A stretch of 64,000 bases of DNA. Source: Mumia xiangluensis (GTDB lineage Bacteria > Actinomycetota > Actinomycetes > Propionibacteriales > Nocardioidaceae). Every line of letters starts with the position of its first letter. Position 1 is the first letter of the stretch. Position numbers and translations under genes: made by a program. Positions 1 to 10,428 of the stretch are shown piece after piece. Where the stretch lies: contig NZ_WJYO01000004.1 in the NCBI RefSeq assembly GCF_010994095.1, forward strand, positions 124,001-188,000. The letters are read 5' to 3'. The notes below the pieces were generated by a model. The model ran no database searches and had not been told where the DNA came from. It worked only from the letters and a program-made list of their open reading frames with translations.

Positions 1-1
1 C

Positions 2-1525
2 GAGCGGTCGCTCGCCGAGATCCTCCAGAGCACGTCGGACGGCATCTTCACGGTGGACGCGGCCGGTCGGATCGCGACGTGGAACCCGGCGTGCGAGCAG
101 ATCACCGGCCTCGCGGCGGCGGACGTGGTGGGGCGCCGGGACGCGCTCCAGCGGGTGCAGGCGCGGACGGCGACCAACCGCCCGGTCGACCTGAGCGAGT
201 GGCAGGAGATCGACGACTTCCCGCGGGAGATGGTCATCACCGCGACGGACGGCCGTTCGCGGCAGCTGGCGTGCTCCTTCGCCGGAGCGGAGGGCAGCGA
301 GGGCTCACCCCTTCTCGTCGTGGTCGCGCGCGACATCACGCCGGCGACGGAGTTCCACGAGCTGCGCGAGCAGTTCAAGCACCTCGTCGCGGTGCAGGCG
401 GCGCAGCGGCTCGTGGTCGACCACCTCCAGCAGGCCGTGGCTCCGGAGCCGCCGGGGATCGACGGCGTCGACATCGCCGTCTCGTACGTCGCGTCCGACC
501 CGACCGCGCCGACCGGGGGTGACCTGTTCGACTGGCACCTGCTCCCCACCGGTGAGCTGCACGTGGCGGTCGTGGACGTGCTCGGCCACGGTGTGACCGC
601 GACCCGGGACGCGCTGACGGTGATCCACACCCTCCGCTACGTCGCGGTCGAGGGGACGCCGCTCGAGCGGCTGATCGTGCGGGCCGACGACCTTCTGGGC
701 GCTCAGGAGAGCGACCTGGTCGCGACGGTCGTGGTGGCGCGGTTCAACCCGGCGACCGGCGACCTCCGCGTGGCCTCGGGTGGGCATCCGCCGGCGATCG
801 TCGTGTCGCCGGACGGTGCCGTCCGGGAGGTGTCGAGCAGCGGTGGCGCGATCGGGTGGCCGGGCGTCGGGAGCAGCTCCGTCGCTTCGACGCGTCTCGG
901 GGCGGGCGACTCTCTCATCCTGTACACCGACGGGCTCGTCGAGGCCCGACGCGACATCATCGCCGGGATGGCGCAGCTGGAGCGCATCGCCTCGGAGGTC
1001 GCCGACCTCCCGGCCCAGAAGCTCTCTGACGCGCTGGTCCTGCGCTCGCTGGAGGGCGCCGAGCGGCACGACGACGCTCTCGCGCTGGTCGTGAGGCGCG
1101 CGGCGCGACCTGCCGCCGCCTCCGTGGTGCGCTGGGAGCTCGGTCCGCAGGCGACGTCGATGATCGGACGCGTACGCCGCGAGCTCGCGCAGTGGATGAG
1201 CGAGCAGGAGATCACCGGTGACGACGCCCTGCTCGTCGCCGGCGAGCTGCTGTCCAACGCGATCGCCGCGGCACGGACGCGAGCCGTGCTGTCGGCGGAG
1301 GTCGTCGACGGCGCGCTCGTCCTGGTGGTGAGCGACGACGGCCGAGGTGATCCCGACCTTGCCCAGCAGGGCCTCACGCCGCCTCCGGCGGGGACGGAAG
1401 GGGGCCGGGGGCTCTTCATCGTGCGCCAGCTCAGCAGCGACGTGCAGACGCTGAGCACCGGCGAGGGGTCGACGGTGCGGGCCCGGGTGGTGACGACGCC
1501 GCGCACGCCGGTGAGCGCGCAGTGA
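2..1525 (+). CDS. PAS / SpoIIE-type phosphatase / HATPase regulator, 5' partial
   Basis: The reading frame is open to the left edge, so the true start is upstream and only the C-terminal part (about 508 codons) is visible. It opens in a PAS domain (the stretch around GIFTVDAAGRIATWNPA), followed by a short linker helix. A PP2C-like SpoIIE phosphatase domain comes next, with metal-binding aspartates in GGDLFD, DVLGHG, YTDGLVEA and RHDDAL. A C-terminal HATPase domain of the anti-sigma-factor kinase type follows (GELLSNAI as N box, SDDGRGDP and GGRGLFIV as G boxes). Proteins of this build usually act in partner-switching control of alternative sigma factors: the phosphatase dephosphorylates an anti-anti-sigma factor and the kinase domain phosphorylates one. 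The signal sensed by the PAS domain and the cognate sigma factor cannot be told from this window. It converges on the rarD-like gene. Confidence 0.85.
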   Translation, partial: ERSLAEILQSTSDGIFTVDAAGRIATWNPACEQITGLAAADVVGRRDALQRVQARTATNRPVDLSEWQEIDDFPREMVITATDGRSRQLACSFAGAEGSEGSPLLVVVARDITPATEFHELREQFKHLVAVQAAQRLVVDHLQQAVAPEPPGIDGVDIAVSYVASDPTAPTGGDLFDWHLLPTGELHVAVVDVLGHGVTATRDALTVIHTLRYVAVEGTPLERLIVRADDLLGAQESDLVATVVVARFNPATGDLRVASGGHPPAIVVSPDGAVREVSSSGGAIGWPGVGSSSVASTRLGAGDSLILYTDGLVEARRDIIAGMAQLERIASEVADLPAQKLSDALVLRSLEGAERHDDALALVVRRAARPAAASVVRWELGPQATSMIGRVRRELAQWMSEQEITGDDALLVAGELLSNAIAAARTRAVLSAEVVDGALVLVVSDDGRGDPDLAQQGLTPPPAGTEGGRGLFIVRQLSSDVQTLSTGEGSTVRARVVTTPRTPVSAQ

Positions 1526-1555
1526 CCTCGGCGCGCGCCGCCCGGGTCCGACGGA

Positions 1556-2487
1556 TCAGACGATGTTGTCGGCCGACCGGCGCAGCGTACGCCGGTGGTG
1601 GCGGGTCGCCTCGACCGTGATGAGGACGAGTGCCGCCCACACCAGGAAGAAGCCGACCCACCGCCCGGTGGTCATGTGCTCGTGCATGACGAGCACGCCG
1701 ATCGCGAACTGGAGGATGGGTGCGACGTACTGGAGGAGCCCGAGCGTCGTGAGGCTCAACCGGGTCGCCGCTCCTGCGAACAGCAGCAGCGGCGCTGCCG
1801 TGACGACACCCGTGGCGGCGAGCAGCAGCGCGTGCCCGGCGCCGTGCTGCCCGAAGCTGATGGCGCCGGTCGCGGCCAGGAACGCGAGGTAGGCCAACGC
1901 CGGGGGGGCATCACGAGGGTCTCGACGGCCAGCCCCTCGATCGACCCGATGCCGGCCTGCTTCTTCAGCAAGCCGTACACGCCGAAGGAGATCGCCAGCG
2001 TCAGTGCGATCACCGGCAGGTGACCGTAGTCCCAGGTCAGCTCCACCACGGCGAGCGCCGCGATGCCGAGGGCGCACCACTGCAGCGGCCGAAGCCGTTC
2101 GCGCAGGAACACGACACCGAAGGCGATCGTGATCAGCGGGTTGATGAAGTAGCCGAGGGACGCCTCCACGACGCGGTCGCTGTTGACCGCGTAGATGAAG
2201 GTGCCCCAGTTGATCGAGACCGCCACAGCGCCTGCGACGACGTACGCCATCCGGCGCCGGTCACGCAGGACCGCGACGGCGTGCGTCCACCGCCGTACGA
2301 CGAGCAGCAGCACGGTGACGACGACGAGCGACCAGACCACCCGGTGCGCGAGCACCTCCAGCGGCGAAGCCGGTTCCAGCAGCGGCCAGAAGAGCGGGAC
2401 GATCCCCCAGATGAGGTACGCCCCGACTCCCAGTGCGAGTCCCTGGGCGGTGTCCGACAAGTCGCGTGTCTGTCCGGCTGGTGTCAC
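1556..2487 (-). pseudogene. rarD: RarD-like EamA/DMT-family permease, frameshifted
   Basis: The N-terminal part reads from 2487 as an EamA-type permease of the RarD subfamily (LIWGIVPLFWPLL, then INWGTFIYAVN and ASLGYFINPL). The frame is lost at a run of seven C (on the coding strand) at about 1903-1909. The C-terminal part (ALAYLAFLAATGAISFG, LQYVAPILQFAIGVL) continues in another frame to the stop at 1556. Adding one C to the run would restore one protein of about 310 aa, the usual RarD length, so the break is a one-base deletion in a homopolymer. It may be a true mutation, phase variation or a sequencing error. RarD was first linked to chloramphenicol resistance, but its substrate is unknown. 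The gene starts 9 nt after korB in the same direction. Confidence 0.8.
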
Positions 2488-2496
2488 CTGGTGAGG

Positions 2497-3581
2497 TTAC
2501 GCGTCGATGGTCCAGGTGTCGTTGCCGGTCAGGAGCTGCTGCAGGTTGCCCTTGCCCATGGTGCCGACGGCGGTGTCGAGCTGCTGGCGCGCGAGGTCGT
2601 CGTAGGCCGGTCGCTCCACCTGACGGAAGATGCCGATCGGTGCCCGGTCGAGGTGGCCGCCGTCGGTGAGGCGGCTGATCGCGAACGCGAGGGTCGGGTC
2701 GTCGGCGTGGGCGTCGTGGACGAGGACCTGGTCGCGGTTGGCGTCGCTGATCTCGACGGGCTCGATCGTCCCGGTCGCCGGGTTGCGGACGAGGCCGTGC
2801 TCGCCGTCCGGGCCGTAGGTGATCGGCTGGCCGTGCACGAGCGGGATCACCGCGTGGTCGCGGGTCGCGGGGTCCTTGATCGTGTCGAACGCGCCGTCGT
2901 TGAAGATCGGGCAGTTCTGGTAGATCTCGACCAGCGACGTGCCGCGGTGGGCCGCAGCCTCGCGCAGCACCCCGGTGAGGTGGTTGCGGTCGGTGTCGAT
3001 CGTGCGGGCGACGAAGCTGGCCTCGGCGCCGAGGGCCAGCGAGATCGGGTTGAACGGGTTGTCGAGGGAGCCCATCGGGGTCGACTTGGTGACCTTGCCG
3101 ATCTCGGAGGTGGGGGAGTACTGGCCCTTGGTGAGCCCGTAGATCCGGTTGTTGAACAGCAGGATCGTCATGTTGACGTTGCGGCGCAGCGCGTGGATCA
3201 GGTGGTTGCCGCCGATCGACAGCGCGTCGCCGTCGCCCGTGACGACCCACACCGACAGGTCGGAGCGGCTGGTCGCGAGGCCGGTGGCGATCGCCGGCGC
3301 ACGTCCGTGGATCGAGTGCATGCCGTAGGTGTCGAGGTAGTACGGGAAGCGCGACGAGCAGCCGATGCCCGAGACGAAGACGATGTTCTCGCGCTTGAGG
3401 CCCAGGTCGGGCAGGAAGCCCTGGACAGCCTTGAGCACCGCGTAGTCACCGCAGCCGGGGCACCAGCGCACCTCCTGGTCGGACGTGAACTCCTTGCCGG
3501 TCTGCTTCGCGTCCGCCGCGGGCATCCCGGCGAGTCCGTCGCGGGCCAAGGTCGGGGTGGGGAGGTCGGTGGTCGGGGTGC

Positions 3582-3585
<4 letters not shown>
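2497..3585 (-). CDS. korB: 2-oxoacid:ferredoxin oxidoreductase, beta subunit
   Basis: 362 aa. This is the thiamine-diphosphate-binding subunit of a 2-oxoacid:ferredoxin oxidoreductase. It shows an N-terminal CPGCGDYAVL motif near residue 42 and the ThDP/Mg2+ motif GDGDALSIGGNH in the middle. With the alpha subunit it would decarboxylate a 2-oxoacid (2-oxoglutarate is the usual substrate of the actinobacterial KorAB pair) to the acyl-CoA while reducing ferredoxin. Its start overlaps the stop of korA by 4 nt, so the two are translationally coupled. No 4Fe-4S ferredoxin domain is present in this subunit and no ferredoxin gene lies beside it, so the partner must be encoded elsewhere. Assignment to 2-oxoglutarate rather than pyruvate is from family knowledge, not from visible residues. 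Confidence 0.93.
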
Positions 3586-5510
<1,925 letters not shown>

Positions 5511-5547
5511 CAGGTTAGCCACACCTTCAGAGTAAGGGGAGTGAATT

Positions 5548-5562
5548 TGGAACACTGTTCCA
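5548..5562. promoter_or_regulatory. Perfect 7-1-7 palindrome upstream of korA (candidate operator)
   Basis: TGGAACA-C-TGTTCCA is a perfect inverted repeat 37 nt upstream of the preferred korA start. It resembles no operator I can name: the actinobacterial LexA box has GAAC and GTTC separated by four bases, and here they are three apart. Its position just ahead of korAB suggests a dimeric repressor or activator site. Function is inference. Confidence 0.45.
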
Positions 5563-5613
5563 TATCAGATCACGGGCATGTCGCGCGGGGCTGCCGCAGT
5601 GTGCCAGACGCGC

Positions 5614-5653
5614 GTCGTCGCTGCCCGGGACCCGAGCCCCGGGCAGCGACGAC
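5614..5653 (-). terminator. 16-bp perfect GC hairpin after the M28 peptidase gene
   Basis: A 16-bp perfect stem (5614-5629 with 5638-5653) and 8-nt loop lies just past the stop of the M28 peptidase gene. There is no T tract, as is common for actinobacterial terminators. It separates that gene from the korA control region. Confidence 0.7.
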
Positions 5654-5658
5654 CACCG

Positions 5659-7257
5659 CTAGCGAGCGAAGCGGTCCTGCATGGCGTCCGTGCTCTTGCC
5701 CGCACCGTGCGACTTGCCTGGCTTGCGGACACCGTTGACGGTCGACGTGTCGAACGCGAACGTGATCGTCGCGGCTGCCAGCGCGTCGGAGTTCACGTCG
5801 AGCGCGTACTCGTTCACGTTGCCGACCAGCGTGTAGTCCTCCTCGAGCTGGTCGTACAGCGCGACGTTCTGACCGTCCCCGCGGAGGTTGTCGCAGAACG
5901 CGTGGTAGCACGGGTCGTACGCCGCGCCGGCCACACCGCCGTACAGCTCCTCCTCCGCCGCGGTCTTCACGCCCTCGGCCCCGGTGAACAGGCCGCCCGC
6001 CGGGATGTCGATCGCGATGAACGGGCCGTAGTCGGACCGACCGGAGAACTCCGTGTCCTGGAACGGGATACCGCGGTCGGCGTAGAACTTCTCGAACGTG
6101 TCCTCGATCTGCGCCGAGCCCTCCGGGATGAAGCCGGGGGCCGCGGTGCCGCCGGAGTTGTCTCCGTCGTACACACCGAACATGTAGTTCGGAGATCCGA
6201 TCATGTCGAAGTTCAGGTAGAGAGCGATGTCGTCCGCCTCGGCGGGCGTCAGGTTCGCGACGTAGTGCTCGGACCCGAGCAGGCCGGACTCCTCAGCACC
6301 CCACCACGCGAACCGCACGGTGTTGTTCGGCTTGACCTTCTGCATCTGGATCGCGGTCTCGAGCAGTGCCGCGCTGCCGGTGCCGTTGTCGTTGATGCCG
6401 GCACCGCCCTGGACGCTGTCGAGGTGCGCCCCGACCATGACCGTGTTGCGGTCGTCGCCGTGCGACGTCTCCGCGAGGACGTTGTATGCGGTGCGGGTCT
6501 CGGCGACGTAGTCCACCGTGACGGTGACCGTGGCGCCGGGTGTCGCTGCGAGGTCCTCGCCCGCCGCGGACGTCGCGAACACCGCGGGGATCGTGAGGCC
6601 GGTGGCGTCGCCGATCATGTTGATCAGTCCGGTACGCCCGGGCTGGCCCTCGTTCATCACGACCACGCCTGCGGCACCCGCCGCCTGCGCGTTGAGGACC
6701 TTCACGTTGAAGCCGCAGGTCCCTCGCTGGACGAGCGCGATGCCGCCGGCCGGGAAGCCGGCGAAGTCGGTCGCCTCGCAACCGCTCGTGTTGCTGTTCG
6801 GCGGGAGCCCCGCAGCGGGCACGACGACGCCGACGGGGACCAGCGGGCCGGTCGCGGTGCCCTCCGGGCTGCCGGAGTCGAAGGTGTTGCGGAGGAAGTC
6901 GGTCTCGTTCACGAACGTCCGAGGGTTGGGACTCACCCGGATCAGCTCCGAGTTCTCCTCGAAGTAGTCGAACGGGAACGCCTGGACGACCGGGTCGTAG
7001 CCGGCCCCCTCGAGCTGGTCGACGACGTAGTCGACGGAGGCGTCGTAGCCCTCCCGGCCCGCGGCGCGGTCTCCGTGCTCGTCGGCGATGTCCTGGAGTG
7101 CCTCGAGGTGGTCGATGACGCCGTCGACCGTGACGGCCTTGGTGAGCTTCTTGACGGAGTTGTTGTTGGGGACGGCTGCCGACGGCGCAGCGCCAGCGAC
7201 GACCAGAGCCGCGATCGCGACTCCGGCGTAGACGGTCCTCATTGGGTTTCGCAACAC
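5659..7257 (-). CDS. Secreted M28-family aminopeptidase with PA domain
   Basis: 532 aa from a GTG that has a GAAGGG ribosome-binding site about 10 nt upstream. Residues 1-28 form a signal peptide ending near PSAAVP. A protease-associated (PA) domain lies at about 130-245. The zinc peptidase domain follows, with ligands and catalytic residues in VGAHLDS (H278), GINDNGTG (D290), WWGAEESG (E322/E323), NFDMIG (D351) and a C-terminal HAFCDN histidine. The size and layout match Streptomyces-type secreted aminopeptidases that remove N-terminal amino acids from peptides outside the cell. It stands alone, with its own hairpin terminator. Proximity to the subtilisin gene (7950-9929) suggests extracellular protein use, with endo- and exopeptidase encoded close together; that link is inference. 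Confidence 0.92.
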   Translation of the reverse strand: MLRNPMRTVYAGVAIAALVVAGAAPSAAVPNNNSVKKLTKAVTVDGVIDHLEALQDIADEHGDRAAGREGYDASVDYVVDQLEGAGYDPVVQAFPFDYFEENSELIRVSPNPRTFVNETDFLRNTFDSGSPEGTATGPLVPVGVVVPAAGLPPNSNTSGCEATDFAGFPAGGIALVQRGTCGFNVKVLNAQAAGAAGVVVMNEGQPGRTGLINMIGDATGLTIPAVFATSAAGEDLAATPGATVTVTVDYVAETRTAYNVLAETSHGDDRNTVMVGAHLDSVQGGAGINDNGTGSAALLETAIQMQKVKPNNTVRFAWWGAEESGLLGSEHYVANLTPAEADDIALYLNFDMIGSPNYMFGVYDGDNSGGTAAPGFIPEGSAQIEDTFEKFYADRGIPFQDTEFSGRSDYGPFIAIDIPAGGLFTGAEGVKTAAEEELYGGVAGAAYDPCYHAFCDNLRGDGQNVALYDQLEEDYTLVGNVNEYALDVNSDALAAATITFAFDTSTVNGVRKPGKSHGAGKSTDAMQDRFAR

Positions 7258-7371
7258 TGAACGAGCCCTTCTCTTGAAGCGCTCGGCCCCCTGTGCCCGA
7301 GACTGCCGAACGGTCCTGAGACTAGACGCCCGCCTCAGCGCCTGCTGGTCGTTTGTGCACGCCGCCTCCCG

Positions 7372-7875
7372 CTAGGAGCTCGGCGACGACTCGCGCGCGC
7401 TGGTGTCGCGTGCCGCGATCGCGTAGCGGACGCCGGCGAGCGCCTCACGGATCGTGCTCGCGTAGCCGTCGTCGGGGAGGATGTCGATCCTGGCCGCGGC
7501 GTGCTCGGCGTGGACGGCGGCCTCGTCGAACCGCCCCAGGCGGCGGAGGACGTCGGCGAGATTGAGGTGCAGCGACGGGAAGAACCCGGCGACCGCGAGC
7601 CCGGAATCGTACTCCTGGGCCCGGGCGTCGGTGGTCTCGTGGGCGGCGGCGAGCGCTCGCTCGTCCCAGCGGAGCTCCTCCTGCGGGTCCGGCGTCACGT
7701 CGGCGAGGTAGTGCGCGACGACGCACCGGTGGAACGGGTCTCCCTCGGCGCCGATCTGGTCCCAGACCTCCTGCAACCCGGCGCGGGCGCCGTCGCGGTC
7801 GCCCTGGTGCCCGAGTGTCACCGCTTCGGTGACGCGTTGCATGACGGGGTCCGGGGTCGCGGTCGCTTCAGTCAT
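7372..7875 (-). CDS. Small TPR-like protein of unknown role
   Basis: 167 aa from the ATG at 7875. I do not recognise a named family. The sequence is alpha-helical, with TPR-like pairs (GHQGDRDGARAGLQEVWDQIG and LADVLRRLGRFDEAAVHAEHA), no signal peptide and no membrane segment, so it is a cytoplasmic, probably protein-binding protein. A longer frame begins at 7929, but that would place the terminator hairpin of the upstream gene inside the coding sequence. The 7875 start has TACGCT six bases before it, as expected of a leaderless mRNA. No operon partner is evident: the M28 gene ahead and the subtilisin gene behind each look like single units. Confidence 0.7.
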   Translation of the reverse strand: MTEATATPDPVMQRVTEAVTLGHQGDRDGARAGLQEVWDQIGAEGDPFHRCVVAHYLADVTPDPQEELRWDERALAAAHETTDARAQEYDSGLAVAGFFPSLHLNLADVLRRLGRFDEAAVHAEHAAARIDILPDDGYASTIREALAGVRYAIAARDTSARESSPSS

Positions 7876-7881
7876 GGCCTG

Positions 7882-7887
7882 AGCGTA
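7882..7887 (-). promoter_or_regulatory. -10 box TACGCT of a probable leaderless promoter
   Basis: TACGCT on the minus strand ends 6 nt before the ATG of the TPR-like gene, the spacing expected when transcription starts at the start codon. The -35 position falls inside the neighbouring hairpin and shows no consensus. Confidence 0.5.
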
Positions 7888-7890
7888 CGA

Positions 7891-7923
7891 GAGGGCGGGG
7901 ACATGATCGATGTCCCCGCCCTC
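7891..7923 (-). terminator. 14-bp perfect hairpin after the subtilisin gene
   Basis: GAGGGCGGGGACAT pairs perfectly with ATGTCCCCGCCCTC around the loop GATCG. It lies 27 nt past the stop of the subtilisin gene and directly next to the -10 box of the next gene. No T tract follows. Confidence 0.7.
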
Positions 7924-7949
7924 ACGCACGTACGGCGTCGCCCGACGGG

Positions 7950-9929
7950 CTAGCGCACCCGCAGCGACTTCGGGCGCGACGTTGCCCGGGAGTACGCGGA
8001 GTAGCGCGGGACGAACACCGCGGTGATCTTGTGCTTGCCGCGCTTGAGCTTGGTCGACTTCAGCTTCAGGACGGCCTTGCCGTGCTTCACCTTGACGGAC
8101 TTGATGCGCTTCTTGCCGTCACGGAACACGACCTTGCCCGACACCGAGCCCGCCGCGACGCGCACCGTCGCGACCAGCTTGGCGCCCTTGCGGCCGTACG
8201 TCGTCGCCTTCGGCTTGACACGAAGCCGGACCGTCGACGCGATCTTCGGGACCCGCTGTCCGGCGGTCGAGCGCCACATCGCCGGCGAGGTGGCACCCTT
8301 GCGGCCCGCGACCTGCGCCTGGATCAGCGCCCCGCCGTCGGCGATCGACACGCGGTACGTCGGGCCAGTCGCGCCAGCGATCGGCCGACCGCTCCGCAGC
8401 CAGCGGTAGGAGTAGCTGGTCGGCGACGACGTCCACGTGCCCCTCGTGGTGGACAGCGTCGCGCCGAGGCGCGCGGTGCCGCTCATGACCGGACCGGTCC
8501 GGGCGAGCGACAGCCGCGAGACGTCGAGGATGCCGGTGCCGCACAGCGCCCTGGTGCAGTTCGGGCGACCGTTCGCGATCGCCGGGAACGGCTTGACGGC
8601 CCAGCGGAGCGCGGCCTCGATCGTCGCGGGGGAGTACGCGCCGTGCGACGCGAGGAGGGCTGCCGCGGCGGCGACCGCGGGGGTCGCCATGCTGGTTCCG
8701 GCCATCCGCCCGTATCCCGCCACGCTCGGCACGGATGTGCCCGTGTTCCAGGTGGAGAGGATCGAGTCCCCGGCGTCGCCGCCGGCGGTCGCGAGGTCGA
8801 CGGCGGGGCCGTAGTTGGTGTACGGGGACCACGTTCCGGTCGCGGTGAAGCCGCCGGCCCGCTGGCCGGCCTTGCCGGTCGCTGCGACGGTGACGACACC
8901 CGGGCAGTTCGCGGGCATGTAGCCCCGCGCGTCCCGGTTGTCGTTGCCCGCGGCGACGACGACGGTGGTGCCGCGGGCACGCGCGCCGGAGATGGCGGAC
9001 TGCACGAGACCGGGGCAGTAGTTCAGCGCACCCGAGAGGGAGAGATTGAGGATCTTGGCGGGCGTCCGGTTGCGGGGGACACCGGGCACACTGCCGCCCG
9101 AGCCCCACACGATGGCCGCGGCGATGTCGGAGCCGGCGCCACCGCAGAGACCGAGCGCGCGCAGGTGCTGGATGCGGACGCCGGGGGCATTGCCGACAAC
9201 ACCGATGGTGTTGCTGCGGGCGCCGATGATGCCCGCCACGTGGGTGCCGTGCCAGGTGCTGTTCGCGGCGCGTGTGCCGGGACCGCACTGGCCGGCGGCC
9301 TGCCAGTCGCCCGCGTCGCTCGGGTTGGAGTCGCGTCCGTGCCCGTCTCGGGCTGTCCACGAGTTCGCGATGAAGTCGAAGCCGGCGACGGTCCCTGCGT
9401 TGAGGTCGGCGTGCGAGGTGGAGCCGGTGTCGACGACCCCGACGACGACGCGACCGGTCGTGACCGGCCACACGGTGTGGGTCTGCGAGCCGTACGTGCC
9501 GTGGATGCCCCACTGCTGCGCCCAGAGCTGGTCGTTCGGAGCGGCCGGAGTGACGAGGACGTCCGGCTCGACCGACGCGACGCCGGGGAGCGCGGCGACG
9601 TCGGCGGCCGCGGCCCGTGCCTTCGCGAGCGTGGTCGGCTCGTCGAACGCCAGTGCCTCGACGTTCTCGGTGACAGGGGTCGCCGCGGCGGGTGACGTCT
9701 CGACCCCGGCGACGGCGTCGGCGCGGCGGGCGACCGCCGCGATCGGACGGGACCCGTCCTCGTACGTGACGACGAGACCGGCTGCGCGCGGCGACGGGGT
9801 GCTGGTGGTCGGCGGGCTCTCCACGGCGGGAGCGTCGGTGGACGGTGCGGAGGCCAGGGCCGGGGGGACCGCGACGAGCACGAGACCCAGCGACGCGAGC
9901 ATGCTGAGGGGGCGGATCAGGCGAGGCAT
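7950..9929 (-). CDS. Secreted S8-family serine protease (subtilisin) with Ig-like C-terminus
   Basis: 659 aa. The ATG at 9929 gives a clear signal peptide (RLIRPLSMLASLGLVLVA, cleavage near ALASAPS); a longer upstream frame lacks one at its N-terminus. A propeptide of the inhibitor I9 type spans about 50-125. The catalytic domain carries the complete triad: D167 in VVDTGS, H227 in HGTHVAG and S413 in GTSMATP, with oxyanion N329 in AAGND. After about residue 500 come an Ig-like segment found in actinobacterial secreted proteins and a basic C-terminal bacterial Ig-like (Big_3-type) domain rich in Lys. It probably degrades proteins outside the cell, and the basic tail may bind the wall. It is transcribed divergently from nuoA with a 124-nt spacer. 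Confidence 0.92.
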   Translation of the reverse strand: MPRLIRPLSMLASLGLVLVAVPPALASAPSTDAPAVESPPTTSTPSPRAAGLVVTYEDGSRPIAAVARRADAVAGVETSPAAATPVTENVEALAFDEPTTLAKARAAAADVAALPGVASVEPDVLVTPAAPNDQLWAQQWGIHGTYGSQTHTVWPVTTGRVVVGVVDTGSTSHADLNAGTVAGFDFIANSWTARDGHGRDSNPSDAGDWQAAGQCGPGTRAANSTWHGTHVAGIIGARSNTIGVVGNAPGVRIQHLRALGLCGGAGSDIAAAIVWGSGGSVPGVPRNRTPAKILNLSLSGALNYCPGLVQSAISGARARGTTVVVAAGNDNRDARGYMPANCPGVVTVAATGKAGQRAGGFTATGTWSPYTNYGPAVDLATAGGDAGDSILSTWNTGTSVPSVAGYGRMAGTSMATPAVAAAAALLASHGAYSPATIEAALRWAVKPFPAIANGRPNCTRALCGTGILDVSRLSLARTGPVMSGTARLGATLSTTRGTWTSSPTSYSYRWLRSGRPIAGATGPTYRVSIADGGALIQAQVAGRKGATSPAMWRSTAGQRVPKIASTVRLRVKPKATTYGRKGAKLVATVRVAAGSVSGKVVFRDGKKRIKSVKVKHGKAVLKLKSTKLKRGKHKITAVFVPRYSAYSRATSRPKSLRVR

Positions 9930-10040
9930 GCGGACAGTGTGACGTGTCGAGGGGGCCACCTCGTACGGACCCCTTCGGCCGGGCGTCGCGACGCGGACAC
10001 GGGCGGCGGGCACAGAACCCGCGCGGGTCGCTCGACCCCC

Positions 10041-10046
10041 TAGACT
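10041..10046 (+). promoter_or_regulatory. -10 box TAGACT of nuoA, probable leaderless start
   Basis: TAGACT ends 7 nt before the nuoA ATG at 10054, leaving no room for a Shine-Dalgarno leader if it is the -10 element. No convincing -35 is seen. This would drive the whole ten-gene nuo cluster. Confidence 0.55.
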
Positions 10047-10053
10047 CAGGCGC

Positions 10054-10428
10054 ATGTCCGACTACGCCGACTACCTCGCGACGTACGCGTCGGTGGCCGC
10101 GATCATCGGCGTCGGCGTGCTCCTCGCGGCCGGGATGCTCGGCGTCAACCGGCTGTTCCGACCCACGCTGACGACCCCCGCGAAGCTGCTGACGTACGAG
10201 TCGGGCGTGGACCCCGTCGGCGCCGGCTGGGCGCAGAGCAACGTCCGCTACTACGTGTACGCGTTCCTCTACGTCGTGTTCGCGGTCGATGCCGTCTTCC
10301 TGTTCCCGTGGGCGGTGGTCTTCGCGTCGATCGGGTGGGCCGCAGCGATCGAGATGGCCGTGTTCCTCGGGTTCATCGCCGTCGGTCTCGTGTACGCCTG
10401 GCGCAAGGGGGTGCTGTCGTGGACGTGA
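10054..10428 (+). CDS. nuoA: NADH-quinone oxidoreductase subunit A-like
   Basis: 124 aa with three predicted membrane helices. It carries family features in [10 protein letters not shown] (the conserved acidic loop that helps form the quinone site) and the [20 protein letters not shown] helix. NuoA links the membrane arm to the peripheral arm of complex I. It is the first gene of a cluster of ten that overlap or nearly touch. It overlaps nuoB by 10 nt. A -10 box 7 nt upstream of the ATG suggests a leaderless mRNA. Confidence 0.95.
   Translation: MSDYADYLATYASVAAIIGVGVLLAAGMLGVNRLFRPTLTTPAKLLTYESGVDPVGAGWAQSNVRYYVYAFLYVVFAVDAVFLFPWAVVFASIGWAAAIEMAVFLGFIAVGLVYAWRKGVLSWT

Noticed and set aside
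5511-5555. KorA start at the upstream GTG (5555)
   Set aside because: It lies within the palindrome and adds residues unlike the family; the ATG at 5510 is preferred.
5578-7260. A 560-codon frame on the plus strand over the M28 peptidase gene
   Set aside because: The minus-strand frame has a signal peptide and all zinc ligands; the plus-strand frame is a composition artefact. The same holds for long frames opposite nuoL-nuoN and the subtilisin gene.
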